DNA from: Datisca glomerata
Taxonomy: Eukaryota; Streptophyta; Magnoliopsida; Cucurbitales; Datiscaceae
Assembly: GCA_003255025.1 (NCBI GenBank)
Contig: QANY01008582.1
Span: 316,702-380,701 of the forward strand
Length of the DNA: 64,000 nt
Direction of reading: 5' to 3'
Below the pieces are notes generated by a model that had not been told where the DNA came from, made no database searches, and saw only the letters and a list, made by a program, of their open reading frames with translations. Below, piece after piece: positions 12,454 to 23,825 of the stretch; position 1 is the first letter of the stretch, and every line of letters starts with the position of its first letter. A program made the position numbers and the translations under genes.

Positions 12454-12954
12454 CTACTCAACACCTTCACTGCCAATAAAAACTTCATCCAACCACTTGT
12501 TGATAATGCTGTCATCACCGTTGAAGTACTGATCCCTAATCCTATTAGGGGAAGCCTTATCATAAGTTACAAGGTCGGGACGAGTGACACAGTGAAGGCC
12601 AGTTATCAAAATAAATTCTCTCTTGGAGACCTTTATTGTTTTTCCAGCTATAAGAAAATACATCTCATCTTTAACAGTGAAATTATTTGGCATAGCTTCT
12701 CTGAGAAGCATGTGATGACATATGGTTTCAGAAAATTGGATCCTCCGTATCTCCAGTAAATGATCGAAACATGTCTTCCTAAACATAGTCTTGTGAGATT
12801 CTGTGAGCTTTTCATTCAGTTTCGTAATAGTATTTAGGCTAGAGAGGCAATTCACTTTTTCATGAATAATTTCATCATCATTGAAGACTAGAGTCAGCTG
12901 AATTGTTGGAGCCATATTTGTTGAAGGATGCAGATATAAAGTAAGTATCATCAT
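12454..12954 (-). pseudogene. DUF1985 / ULP-type gene fragment carried by KI-MULE copy 1
   Basis: Minus-strand frame of 166 codons. A likelier start is the internal Met of MAPTIQLTLVF at about 12917. Residues about 55-125 carry the DUF1985 pattern: FRKTCFDHLLEI, then a His/Leu-rich helix, then KDEMYFLIAGKTIKVSKREF and ILITGLHC. DUF1985 is the N-terminal domain of Ulp1-like (SUMO protease family) proteins carried by plant KI-MULEs. The C-terminal cysteine protease domain is absent, and the frame ends next to the truncated transposase. The frame has no internal stop, so it may be a young deletion. The gene is convergent with the transposase. Function beyond the family assignment is unknown. Confidence 0.75.
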
Positions 12955-12989
12955 TTATTTATACACATAAAAGAATTTGATTGCTTACT

Positions 12990-13600
12990 GAAGGTTTATA
13001 GTGGTTATATAAAACTACTTGAACCCTTCAAATAGTGAACCAACGACTACTTGAACCCTTCAAGTAGTGACTTGTTCTGATTTCTACTTAAGGGTTCAAA
13101 TAGTTAGATACACTACTTGAACCCTTCAAGTAGTCATTTGTTTTAACTTTTAGATTTAAAATCACTTTTTGAAGGTTTCAAGTAGTAAGATACACTACTT
13201 GAACCCTTAAAGTAGTGAATTTTTTTTACTTTCATAGTCAAAATCACTACTTGAAGGGTTCAAGTAGTCATATACACTACTTGAAAGGTCCAAGTAGTAA
13301 AATACACTATTTTAACCCTTCAAATAGTGATTTGTTTTTATTTTCAGAGTCAAAATCACTATTTGAAGGGTTCAAGTAGTCATATATACTACTTGAACCC
13401 TTCAAGTAGTCACTTGTTTTGACTTCCAGAGTTAAAATCACTAGCTGAAGGGTTCAAGTAGTCAGGTACACTACTTGAACCCTTTAAGTAGTCACTTATT
13501 TTCACTTCTAGAATCTAAAGGACTACTTAAAATTTTCAAGTAGTGAGATACTGCTTTCAAATTGACTACTTGAATCTTAAAGTAGCCAATATATTCAAAT
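12990..13600. repeat. Palindrome array II of KI-MULE copy 1
   Basis: Same 23-bp palindrome (ACTACTTGAA-GGG/CCC arms) as array I, in alternating orientation. The linker differs: CACTTGTTTTGACTTTCAGAGTCAAAATC, so the sub-type is distinct. It lies upstream of the minus-strand DUF1985 frame and just inside the right terminal repeat. Confidence 0.9.
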
Positions 13601-13865
13601 GGTTATCACATTCATCCATAAAAAATATAAACTAATCTAGACATGCAGAAGATTATAATCATCAAAAGGGACAACCTAAACCCTAGAAGATTTTCTCCTA
13701 ACCCCAGAACTGAAAAAGTCCAGTAAAGAGAACAAAAGAAAAATAATTATAAACTCTATGTCATTTTCTACGTCCAAAAAACCAATGGGTACCTGAGTTT
13801 GTCGGTAGGTGGGTGTCGTGCATGGATATGGTGCCAGATATCGTGTCGGAGTGCTCTGGAAACAG

Positions 13866-13920
13866 AAGAAGAAGAAGAAGAAGAAGAAGAAGAAGAAGAA
13901 GAAGATGATGATGATGATGA
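13866..13920. repeat. (GAA)n-(GAT)n microsatellite in right arm of KI-MULE copy 1
   Basis: About 13 GAA units followed by GAT units. It mirrors the TTC run of the left arm. Open frames on the minus strand across it (Ser- or Leu-runs) are repeat artefacts. Confidence 0.95.
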
Positions 13921-15140
13921 CTTGTAGGGGATGTCTTGCTTAAACAGAAGCAGAAGAGACGAGAGATGATAAAGCACATATGAGAATGGAAACGAAGAGG
14001 AAGAATTGAGCAAATGAGCATAAAGAGAAGGAGGAACAAAAGAGACGCGAAGAAGGATTGTGAAGCAAGTAAGCATCTTTTCCTACTTGATGGGTAAGGG
14101 CCTTGGGTACCGTGTGAACAGTGAAATTTGTTAGATTTAATGGGTCAGGGGTATAAATTTCTGAATTTTGAAAACAGGGTATAAAAATCCTTAAGGAAAA
14201 TTAAAAATGTATATTTATAAAAAAAACCAAAGACTGTAAGCTTGGTGCAATCCTCAACTCATAAGATAATTTTTAAGTTTGAGTTAGGACCAAAGACTTT
14301 AACATTATTTTCTGTAATTGTTCAGCAACTACATATGTGAAGTTTGATTTACTCGACCGTATTAGTTATATACCTCTTATTTATTAAGAGAGTAAGATAA
14401 TATAACTTGTTTTAGGAAGTTAGTCAAGTCAGTTAGTTCATAACTAACTTGATCAATGACCTGCAACTGCCAAAATTATCTAGATAGATCATATTAGCTC
14501 CTCCTAGTGTCTTATAAATGTGGTACTTTTATATTTTTTTGGTTAAATTGATCATTCTAGTAATTGTTCAACACTTGAGAGAAACTTTCTTAGTGAGTGC
14601 TAAGAGAAAGAAAGTAGGTTCTTCCTCTGAGTTTGTATACTCTAAAAGGCCGATTATGTGTTTGGTCAAAGTTTTTGTAGTACTTTGCTTTGTTTTTCCA
14701 TTGTTCTTTCGATTGGTGATTGTAAACTAGTGATCCATATTGAGACCCCTATCTTGGAGTAAAGATTCTTTTATTGAATCCGAACTAAATAAATAGTGTT
14801 TTATTGTTTTTTGTTCATACTTCCAATTCTTTCTTTGCATCTATTCTTTATCTATGAAGTAGTTAAGCATCCTCTTGGAGAATCTTGACTTGACAAGCAT
14901 CTTCTTAAATAATCTTGGCTTGATTCTGAACATGTTTAATGGATATATTAGATCTGACAAAAAAATTCAGAAAATCTTTTTTAATTTCATGTTTTTTTTT
15001 TCTTTTTAACATGAGAGGATCATATTACATCTAGACTGTCCAATGAAAGAATAAATGTCCCAAATGTAATTTAGGAAAGACAAAAATACAAAGAAAGAAA
15101 AATTAAAAAGTTTTATTTTCACCTCAACTCAAGTGCTTAG

Positions 15141-15180
15141 ATGATTGTGATCGTCCAGAACCATTCTGGATGACAATCAT
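15141..15180. repeat. Imperfect hairpin
   Basis: ATGATTGTGATCGTCCAGAA faces TTCTGGATGACAATCAT across a 3-base loop. It pairs over about 17 bp with one small bulge. Confidence 0.6.
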
Positions 15181-15361
15181 GATTAAGCTAACCGATTTAC
15201 TTATATTAGGCTCCCAACAGGAGGAATCTATCTATTTCCAATGGTCCAAACATGATAAAAAATTACTATGTCACATCATGTCAAAACAAAAGTAAACTAT
15301 CACAAGGAAAACATATCACCTAATGTTTGGTGATTCAAACAGAAGGTGTTGTTTGACTGAT

Positions 15362-15394
15362 CTGGGTTGTCCGTTTCTACAACGGACGACCCAG
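15362..15394. repeat. 14-bp stem hairpin
   Basis: CTGGGTTGTCCGTT (15362-15375) and AACGGACGACCCAG (15381-15394) pair with a single G-T type mismatch around a 5-base loop. No T-run follows in a way that would suggest an RNA gene. Confidence 0.7.
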
Positions 15395-18349
15395 TTTTCT
15401 TACTCTTCTCTTTTCACTTTTCCCACAACTTTTTTATTCCTTTTTCAATTTTTGTAGTCAAATTTGGGTTGTCCATTTACGGATAATTTGTATGTAACAT
15501 AATCCTCTTCTGCTTTGAAAACACGAGTGGATCCAAACCTCACAAAAAGTAGGTAGAAGAAAATTCTTTTCACACAAATGAAACGAGATTAAGCCACGTG
15601 TGATTAAATAAAGTTCAAAAAACATCACTTGAGCATTTTGCGCCTACAAAATGAGATTAAGCCACGTGTGACTAAATAAAGTTCAACAAGTTTAAGAGCA
15701 AATACTTTTTTGGTCATGTAATCTACTGTGAAAACAACTAATTATATTTTGACTCCTGTAAGAATTTTTTTTAGAAAATTGTGCATGGATTTTTTGATAA
15801 TATATGGATGTGCATAAGTGGTCTAGACATATGTAATTATTAAAAAAAATTTAAGAGAAGTTTGTAGCAGGAGTAGTGTCTAATGAGATAGTTGAATGTG
15901 TAGAATCATGGGCGATGCCACCCTATAGAAGGGTATACTTGCCCCCTTTTATTTGTATTTGTCTCATATTATTTGTATAATAACATAGATAAAATGTATA
16001 AAATTATTAAATATTCTACTATTTATCTCCTTTCTAATTTATAAAATTACAAAATTGTATACTATTCACCCCTTCAAGTTTACAGAATTATCAAAATGTA
16101 TATAATTTGTCACATTAAAATAATAAAATGTATACTTCGTCTCATTAAAATTTTTAAAATTAGAAGTGAATAAGATGTTTTTTATCTAGTTATTAATATG
16201 TTAAATAACGTAGAGTTTGTAGAAATTTTTTGTTGCCCTTCCATTAAACTTCTAACCTCGCCCCCAGGTAGAATACAATTGTTCCTCTCAAATATAAACA
16301 CTATATGTAATATATAGTTAACACTATTTCGATATAAATATATTAATAACTTTATGAATTTATAAAATATGTTTGTTTCTTTTATTTTCCAAAAGATTAG
16401 ACAACCAGTTTCTTACTCATGTCTCCCAAGGATATGCCATTTTGTTTTTCAGTCAAAATGCTCTTTTTTCTTCTTTGAACCCTGACTGATTCCTACTTTA
16501 TATCCCACACACTATTCTTTCATCCACACAAATCAAAAGAATTAAAGTAAAAAAAAAAATTGTGCACTATAAAATAAAGCTTTGATATTTTGTGATGGTA
16601 GTGGTATGCTGTCATAACCTTCTCAAATCAAGCATGCTTCTCATACCAGCTACTTTGTCACTAGATTAGACTATTTTACAATTAAATTTTTGAATAATAA
16701 CTTTAACTTATTTTAAACTGTACCTAAATAAAAAATTAATAAAAGAACTCGATAAATTTTGATTTAACTTATTGTAAACCTTAATTACAGAGAAATTGAT
16801 AATAAAAATTCGAAGTAATATCATTCAACAATAATAACTCAATACTATTCGATTAAAATTCTGCATATAATTACTATTTTCCTTTAATTTAATAAGCAAA
16901 AAAGAAACAAGAGAAAGAAGAAGGAAGTAGGGTTACTTTCTGGCTTCTTTTTATCTACATGTCAGTTATCCAGAGTCATGTTAGGTACATAGACATAATC
17001 CAGACACTGTCAGCTCCTTTCATTTTCCAACAAGTGTTGATGTTGAAGGGAGTAGTGTGGTCTGAAATGAAGTATTGTCATAATGTACAACTGAGAGTGT
17101 GAACTGTTTGAATACATTTAGACCATCAACATGAAGTGGGCTATCCTCTTCTCTCTTGTAACTATTATTTTGAATGATAAAATATCCAAAATTATGCCAG
17201 CAATTCATTCAACAAGTGGCCTTTTGGGTCTATGACTTGTGGCAGTTTAAAAGAGACTTTCAGATACTAGAGAATAGAGAGAGATGCTGGATTATTAGTT
17301 TCTCTTCTTTTCTATGAAGTGTTTGTTTGATCATTTGAGGCATTGTTATCACCAGAGAAATATCATTTATGATTCCAAAATGAAATCACAATAATCAGTA
17401 CCCATTATCCTACCGACTTGTTTTACCATCATACTTCAACACAATTTTTTTGCTGATTTAATCCCTAACTTTTAAATTTTTGCAATTGTGCTATTTATTA
17501 CATAAAATCCGCTAGTAATTAACGTTTCTATTTATAAATTCATTCTTTTTAATCCGTTTTTCATCTTCTAATAAGTTTTAATGTATTAAAATTAACGTGA
17601 AATGTCAAATAGATTAAATTTTGATTCTATGAGGCATTTAACCCATTGCCTCTACTTCGATATTGTTGGTGAAATCTCATGCTTTCACTTTATTCTCAAA
17701 ACTTGCAAGAGGGGAGGGATGCACAATAAATGACCGAGGTAGGGGTGGCCTCCTTTTACCATCTGAAGCTTAAATCAAAAGTGTAGGAGTAGAAAGCAAA
17801 GTTGAATATAAGTTGAATGTGATTATATACCTATTGAATGTCATTACTTCTGTATTTATAGTGTCGAGTCGTTAATTGAAGGCATGGTTGTCTCAAGTGC
17901 GCACTGAAGTTGTCCTCTGATGAGATGTCACCTTGGAGTAATCCATGACCTTGGACTCTCTCTATTGGCCTGAGAGTTATGTGTCAGTACAACATGTCCT
18001 ACTAGGATAAGGTACCTCCTCGACTTTCATTAGACCGCGCGCATTTAATGTGCATGATGACATCGTGGCATGGTTCAGAGTGTACTGTACGTTCATCTCC
18101 GCATTGGCCCTTGATTAATTGGTCGAGACACATTCACTACCCCTTCAACGCGGATCGCGCCTCGGTGAGAGTTTGAGTTGAGAAACTTTTATGCCTAGGG
18201 ATTCCCCTTTGGGTTGGGTCCTTTCCCTACTTGTTAGACTTAGGCAATTATGGTGCTTATTGGGCCCTTGAGGCGCGCCTTGCTGATATCAGGCCGTCTC
18301 GGTTGTTCAGTTCTTTCTACGAAGGACATGCCACCTTAACGTGATCCGA

Positions 18350-18416
18350 GTTGGCGACTTTGTTCTCAGCGACTTTATGCTCAACGACTTTGTCCTTGGC
18401 GACTTGGTCCTCGACG
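18350..18416. repeat. Short degenerate tandem repeat (GCGACTTTGTCCTC-like)
   Basis: Four adjoining degenerate units of 15-18 bp, all variants of GGCGACTTTGTCCTC. Function unknown; possibly part of an LTR leader. Confidence 0.6.
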
Positions 18417-18534
18417 AATCTACTGAGGCCTTTGGTCTCCATCACACGTGTCGATATGCAATGGAGTCCCGCAGATAAGGTATAATAAGTATGAACTCAC
18501 TAATTTAAAATATTTTTGAAGGATTTTGTGCTCA

Positions 18535-21126
18535 ATAATTTTTTTTGGTTAAAAAATAAATTTTATTAAATAAAAATGACACTAATTTAAGGGGGCATGT
18601 ACCCCAGGAAAAGACAAAGTAAAAACAAACAAACTACAACTAAGCACAAACTACACTAGCACACCATTCTACCGAAACGTGGTCAACAACCTAAAATCTA
18701 GGTAAAATGAAAAGGAGATGGTATATATGTTCAAATTCTCATAGATCATGGGATATAAATCTACCCTATCATTTTTTACAATAAGCCATAGTCTTTCTCT
18801 CATCATCATAGTAATTTTTCTTTAAAATGATGGGAGACTCAACACACTTGTCAAGAAACATTCTATTTTTTTTTATCCAAATGCAATACACAAAATGATA
18901 AATAGAAGCTTAGCAGTTGAGACCACAAACTTATCCTTTGAAGCAGCTCTTAGAAACCACTACAGAAGAGATAACTAAGAATAATATGGACATCCCAACA
19001 CACATTTAAGCAGAAAACCATCCATCAAGGCTCTGGTGACTGGGCATGAGCAAAACACATGCTCAAAACAGTTTGCAAACCTTGCGTACAGAATACATAG
19101 GCCATACCCGCACCAACATATCATTTGATGATCATGTCTTTGGTAGCCTTTAACCCATACTAGTTTTGTCCACAACAGAAGTTTCTATTGTGAATCGAGG
19201 CTTTATAAGTGCTCTTTACTGTAAATTTTCCTATGTTATCAGGCATCCACTTCCAAGAATCATATTGGTTCCTGTTAGGGTAAGGGAGATCAAGGTAAAT
19301 ACGCTAAGGAAGTAGCATATATATTCCTTAGTCCAAAACTAGGTCAAAACCACCAACCATCTCTGATTAAAAAAGTCAAGGCCCTCTTTAATTATCCTAA
19401 CAGAATTGAGTTCTCCCTTTATAAAAATTAGGAGATCATCCACAGAACACAAGTTCACCACACTATTTCTCTTTCACCTCCAATGATATTGAGAACCAGG
19501 GGAGCAGCACAGTGATTCATTATACCAGTCAACACCTCCATCACTAAAACAAATAGGTAGGGGAGATCAGGGGATCTCCCTGCCTCAGGCCTCTTCCTCC
19601 TTGAAAAAATCCCGGAAGTCTTCCATTCATGCTTATAGAGTAGGTTGGAGATGTCACACATTCCATCACCCAGTCCACAAACTGATTAGGCAAGCCAACA
19701 CTATGGAGAACCTGCCCAAGGAAATATTAGCTAACACTGTCATAAGCCTTGAGAAGATCCACTTTAAAGCTCATCAATTCCTGAGTGAGGAGGATGTTGT
19801 CTGATATAGTCCTATCAGGTACAAAAGGTGTTGGATTCTCACTAATAAGACTAGGTAATACTGATTTGAGCCTGTTGGCTAACAATCTAGTGATGCATTT
19901 TTACATTAAACTATAACAGGTGATTGGCCTGAACTCAGTAACTTTAATGGGGTTTGGAACCTTTGGAATTAAGGAAATAGCGGTGGTATTAGATTGCTTC
20001 AAGAGTTCATCGTTCCTAAAGGATTCCAATATAGCATCTTTATTCTCCTTACCCACTATGTGCCAAGATCTCTAAAAAAACTTAATGAGAAGCCATCAGG
20101 CCATGGTGCCTTATTGTCATTAAAAGAGAACATGGAAACTTTCACATCCTCAGCAGTAAGATCCTGAATCAGTATGCAGCTTGATTAGAGATTACTTTCT
20201 TTGGCAGAATAGCCTGTACGATACCCAATTTAGATCAAGGATGTCCATCTGAGTGCCTAACAGATTCAAGTAAAAGTCCAGAATAATTTTCTGGATACTA
20301 TCCTGATCCTCTAGCATAGTACCATTTACATCAGCAAGTTGCAGGATCTTGGAACTAGCTCTGTGCTTCTTCATAGATCTGAAAAAGTTAAGTTGTATTG
20401 TTATCCCCCAGATTGAGCCAAGACACCCTTGACGTTTGCATAAAGAAACTTTCTTCAGTCAATTTTAGCTCAACAAACGTTTGCATTAAGAAACTACCTG
20501 GAAGCTTATCCAAGTTCTTGAAGGCTAGTTCCATATTGGACCTAGCCTCGTGAACTCTTTGGGAAATATTGCTGCAAAACAAGTAGTTGAACTTCTTCAA
20601 AGCTCTTTTGACAGATGCAAGCTTTCTAGCTAGTTTGAAAATAGCAGTTCCAGGAGGATCAATATCTCATGTTTGCCTTAGCACTTCATCATATCCACTG
20701 AATTCAGTCTAGAATTTATAGAATTTGCAATGAGTTTTACCTCTTGGTCTATCGCAAGAACTTTATCACTACAGGGCAATGGTCTGATAGTCCAGGACTT
20801 ACAAAATAGGCTGCTGAGTTACTGAAGCGATCTAGCCAAGCCTCATTAACCAAGACCATGCCTATTTTAGTCATGATGTCCCCAGCCTGATGGTTCCACC
20901 AAGTAAGTTGAGATCCACTATAAAAATATGGTCATTGACTTCTAGCAAATTCACACGATCTCTAAAATCAAACATACCTTCATCCCAAGTATTAGCACCA
21001 CCATATTCAATAATTTTTGGAAGGAAAATTAGCATTTTTTTAGGTTGATACTTCAAATCTAGCAAATTTTATACAAGGGGCCTAGTTTAAATGTCCAATC
21101 AGTGCAGAGATTAAATTAGCGAAAAT
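18535..21126 (-). pseudogene. L1-type LINE (endonuclease, reverse transcriptase, zf-RVT), minus strand, decayed
   Basis: Read on minus from about 21100 down. The endonuclease C-terminal half has NTWDEGMFDFRD at about 20970, IGMVLVNEAWLDRF and SDHCPVV at about 20780. The pre-RT region reads SRVSWLNLGDNNT at about 20400. Reverse transcriptase shows DLLKAYDSVS at about 19750 (motif A), GLRQGDP at about 19580, and the catalytic box altered to SVDD (LCSVDDLLIF) at about 19432. A C-terminal zf-RVT-like stretch (WCGYGL, CFEHVFCSCPVTRALM) lies at 18975-19150. The 3' end is A-rich near 18535. Many stops and frameshifts. The 5' part is missing or lies beyond the copia insertion that starts at 21127. 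Confidence 0.8.
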
Positions 21127-21381
21127 TGTTGAATAAACATTAAATGTTATGTATTAGTGGATTTTTTCAATTAGAAATTACAATTTAGAAGTTAGTGGAA
21201 ACATAAAAGGTCAAGAGTCTTTGTAGATGAAAGGTTTGTAGATGAATGGCCAATGGGTGATAGATTTAATTATTTTTTTTGGCAAGAGTAGAGTCTATAT
21301 AAAGGCCTTGTTGAGTTCATTAGAAAACCCAACTTAGAGGAATACAAAAGTTAAATATTTCAAGTGAGTTTTTAGTTTACA
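21127..21381 (+). repeat. 5' LTR of copia element
   Basis: 255 bp with TG...CA ends. Promoter-like TATA stretch TCTATATAAAGG at about 21293. Direct copy of 25438-25699. Confidence 0.93.
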
Positions 21382-21384
21382 AAT

Positions 21385-21397
21385 TGGTATTAGAGCC
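21385..21397 (+). other. Primer-binding site of copia element
   Basis: TGGTATTAGAGCC follows the LTR after three bases and matches the initiator tRNA-Met-type PBS (TGGTATCAGAGC) with one difference. Confidence 0.8.
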
Positions 21398-21398
21398 A

Positions 21399-22330
21399 AT
21401 GGTGAATGTGACGGGTCAAATGCCGCTACCACGACTAACGAAGGCGAACTACGAGAACTGGAGTATTCAAATGAAAGCTCTTCTCGGCACTCAAGATGCA
21501 TGGGAGGTGGTCGAAGAAGGTTTCGAAGAACCAAAAAATACCACGGGATATACGGCGGCTCAAAACAAGGCGTTGAAAGAGGCGCGAGCAAAGAATAAGA
21601 CGGCGTTATACATGTTGTTCCGAGCCGTTGATGAGTCAGGTTTTGAGAAGATTGTCGGTGCAACTATTTCAAAAGAAGCGTGGGACATTTTAGCAAAAGT
21701 GTTCAAAGGAGCCGACCGAGTCAAGTAAGTGCGTCTCCAAACTCTTCGTGGCGAGTTGGAGAGCATGAAGATGAAGGAGTCGGAAGGTGTATCTGACTAC
21801 ATCACGCGTGTACAAGCCGTGGTGAACCAACTCATTCGTAATGGCGAAGCGTTAACCGATGCGCGAGTTGTGGAAAAGATTTTGAGATCATTAACCGACA
21901 ATTTTGAGAATGTTGTGTGCGCAATAGAAGAATCAAAGGACCTTGCGATGCTCACAGTCGACGAACAACGTAAGAAGAAAAAAAAGGAGGAGACACTCGA
22001 GCAAGCACTTCAAACCAAGGCGTCAATCAAAGACGAAAATGTATTCTATTCTCAAAATTTCTGAGGTAGAGGGCATGGTCGTGGAAGTCGTGAAAATGGT
22101 TGCGATGGTCAAGGCAGCAGTCATGAGAGGTACTATAAGGAGAAGGGACAGTCGAGCCAACCAAATTGGCTTGGAAGAGGACGCGGTCAAGGAAGAGGCA
22201 GCCGGTCAAACTATTCCAACATCGAGTGCTACAAGTGTTACAAGTATGGTCACTATGCGAAGGATTGCAACTTCGACAAATGTTATAATTGTGGTAACGT
22301 GGGGCATTTTGCAAAAGATTGTCGAGCCGA
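21399..22330 (+). pseudogene. copia gag (capsid and two zinc knuckles), broken
   Basis: Starts at ATG 21399 (MVNVTGQ), right after the PBS. Capsid-like core: LTKANYENWSIQMKALLG, AWEVVEEGF, ALYMLFRAV, then TLRGELESMKMKESEGVSDY and RVVEKILRSL (UBN2-type gag). An in-frame TAA interrupts at 21726-21728. A frame change occurs in the A-rich tract near 21975, and a further break near 22060. Two adjoining CCHC zinc knuckles lie at about 22230-22320: CYKCYKYGHYAKDC and CYNCGNVGHFAKDC. These are normal for the nucleocapsid; a double knuckle is less usual than a single one. Not translatable as a whole. Confidence 0.85.
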
Positions 22331-22379
22331 TAAAAAGGTGGAAGAAACAACTAACCAAGTCTTGGAAGACGAAAATGAA

Positions 22380-23822
22380 GGCCTTCTCTTGATGGCTCAA
22401 AATGAAGTCAACATCAACAATGACACTCTGTGGTACCTCGACTGGGGGGTAAGCAACCATATGTGCGGTCACGAGTACCTATTCAAAGAGATGCAAAAGA
22501 TTGAAGATGGTCATGTGTCATTTGGAGATGCATCAAATGTGGAGGTCAAAGGCTGATGTATGGTTTGTTACTTACAAAAGGATGGCTTAATAGGGTCAAT
22601 CCAAGATGTTTATTACGTACCAGACCTCAAGACCAACATTTTGAGTATGGGGAAACTCACGGAGAAAGGTTACTCGATACTTTTAAAAGACCGAGTACTA
22701 CACTTGAAGGACAAGCAAGGGCATCTGGTTGCTCTAGTTGAGATGAGAAGAAATCGGATGTACAAACTGAATTTGAGAAGTGTGCGAGAAAAGTGTTTGC
22801 GAGTCAACGTAGAAGACAAGGCGTCACTGTGGCATCTCCGCTTTGGTCACCTGCATCAAGGTGGTCTAAAAGAGTTAGCAAAGAAGAACATGGTGCACGG
22901 GCTGCCAGACATGGACTATAAGGGCAAATTTTGTGAAGAATGTGTGCTTGGCAAGCAAGCGAGAACCTCGTTTCAAAAGAAGGCAGAATATCGAGCTAAA
23001 CATACTCTCGAGTTGATTCATACTGACATATGTGGCCCAATCGCCCTTGAATCTTTCAGTGGTAAAATGTACTTCATTACCTTTATCGATGATTTCTCAC
23101 GGAAAACTTGGGTTTATTTTCTGAAAGAAAAATCCGAGGCATTCGAGGTGTTCAAAAAGTTCAAAGTGATGGTTGAGAAGGAAGCTGGTAGACACATCAA
23201 AGCCGTACGATCTGATAGAGGTGGCGAGTATACTTCAACGGCTTTCATGGAGTATTGCGAGGAGCAAGGCATAAGGAGATTTCTAACCGCACCATACTCT
23301 CCTCAACAAAACGGTGTGGCCGAGAGGAAGAACCGGACTATTCTCGACATGGTTCGATCAATGCTTAAGAGCAAGAAGATGCCGAAGGAATTCTGGGTAG
23401 AAGCTGTGCAATGTTCCATCTATGTATAAAATCGATGTCCACATGTGAAGTTAGATGATCAAACACCATAAGAGGCATGGAGCGGACAAAAGCCGATAGT
23501 TTCTCATCTCAAAATATTCGGTAGTGTGGCTTATGCACACGTACTGGATCAACGAAGAATGAAGCTCGAAGATAAAAGCAAAAGGTATATTTTTATTGGG
23601 TATGATGAGAAGACAAAAGGGTACAAGCTACTCGACTCAATAAGCAAGAAGGTGATGGTGAGTCGTGATGTGCGAGTAAATGAAGCAAGCGAGTGGGACT
23701 GGAACAATTCGACGGAGGTTATCATCGACGTTGGAGAATCATCAGTCATTGCACCAACAAGTATACCAACAAACTCTGAAACTACCGATGATGAAGATGA
23801 ACCACAACAACAAAAAATGTGA
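22380..23822 (+). pseudogene. copia protease-integrase region, broken
   Basis: The protease catalytic triplet expected as DSG reads DWG (WYLDWGVSNHMCG) at about 22438, so the site is lost. A TGA at 22555-22557 separates it from the GAG-pre-integrase and integrase. Integrase zinc motif: LWHLRFGHLHQ, then CEECVLGKQ. Catalytic core: IHTDICGP, FIDDFSRKTWVY, VRSDRGGEYTS, and SPQQNGVAERKNRTI with the DDE glutamate. A TAA interrupts at about 23428 and a TAA near 23470. The C-terminal part resumes (LKIFGSVAYAHVL, KYIFIGYDEKTKGYKLL-type) and ends at a TGA at 23820-23822. Confidence 0.85.
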
Positions 23823-23825
23823 AGT

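Larger units (their letters stand above)
10471..14228 (+). mobile_element. Mutator-like element of KI (ULP-carrying) type, copy 1, internally deleted
   Basis: The ends are imperfect inverted repeats. The left end reads TTTGGGTAAATATACC, CATACCCATTTTCTAAAA, AATTTTATACCC. The right end inverted reads TTTATAAATATAC, TATACCCTGTTTTC, AAATTTATACCCC. About 80 bp align well, and the similarity extends weakly for about 500 bp through a trinucleotide run in each arm. Inside are a plus-strand start of a mudrA-type transposase, a minus-strand DUF1985 reading frame pointing toward it, and two palindrome arrays. The element is colinear with the longer copy at 50262-64000. The transposase core and protease core are deleted. 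No 9-bp target duplication could be recognised. Confidence 0.8.
14229..18530. other. Long spacer without recognised genes
   Basis: No supported coding region. Noted: two hairpins (15141-15180, 15362-15394), a direct repeat around ATTAAGCCACGTGTGA (about 15591 and 15655), and a more GC-rich, promoter- or LTR-like block at 17640-18520. Part of 14400-14860 resembles an old LTR leader (AGTTCATAACTAACTTG, later TTGAATCCGAAC), but no partner was found. Confidence 0.55.

Noticed and set aside
13761..14076. Two overlapping minus frames with poly-Ser or poly-Leu runs
   Set aside because: Produced by the (GAA)n-(GAT)n run in the right arm of the MULE; the rest is terminal-repeat sequence.
10461..14234. 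9-10-bp target duplication around KI-MULE copy 1
   Set aside because: AATACAAGAT and AACCAAAGAC agree at only six of ten positions, too weak to claim.
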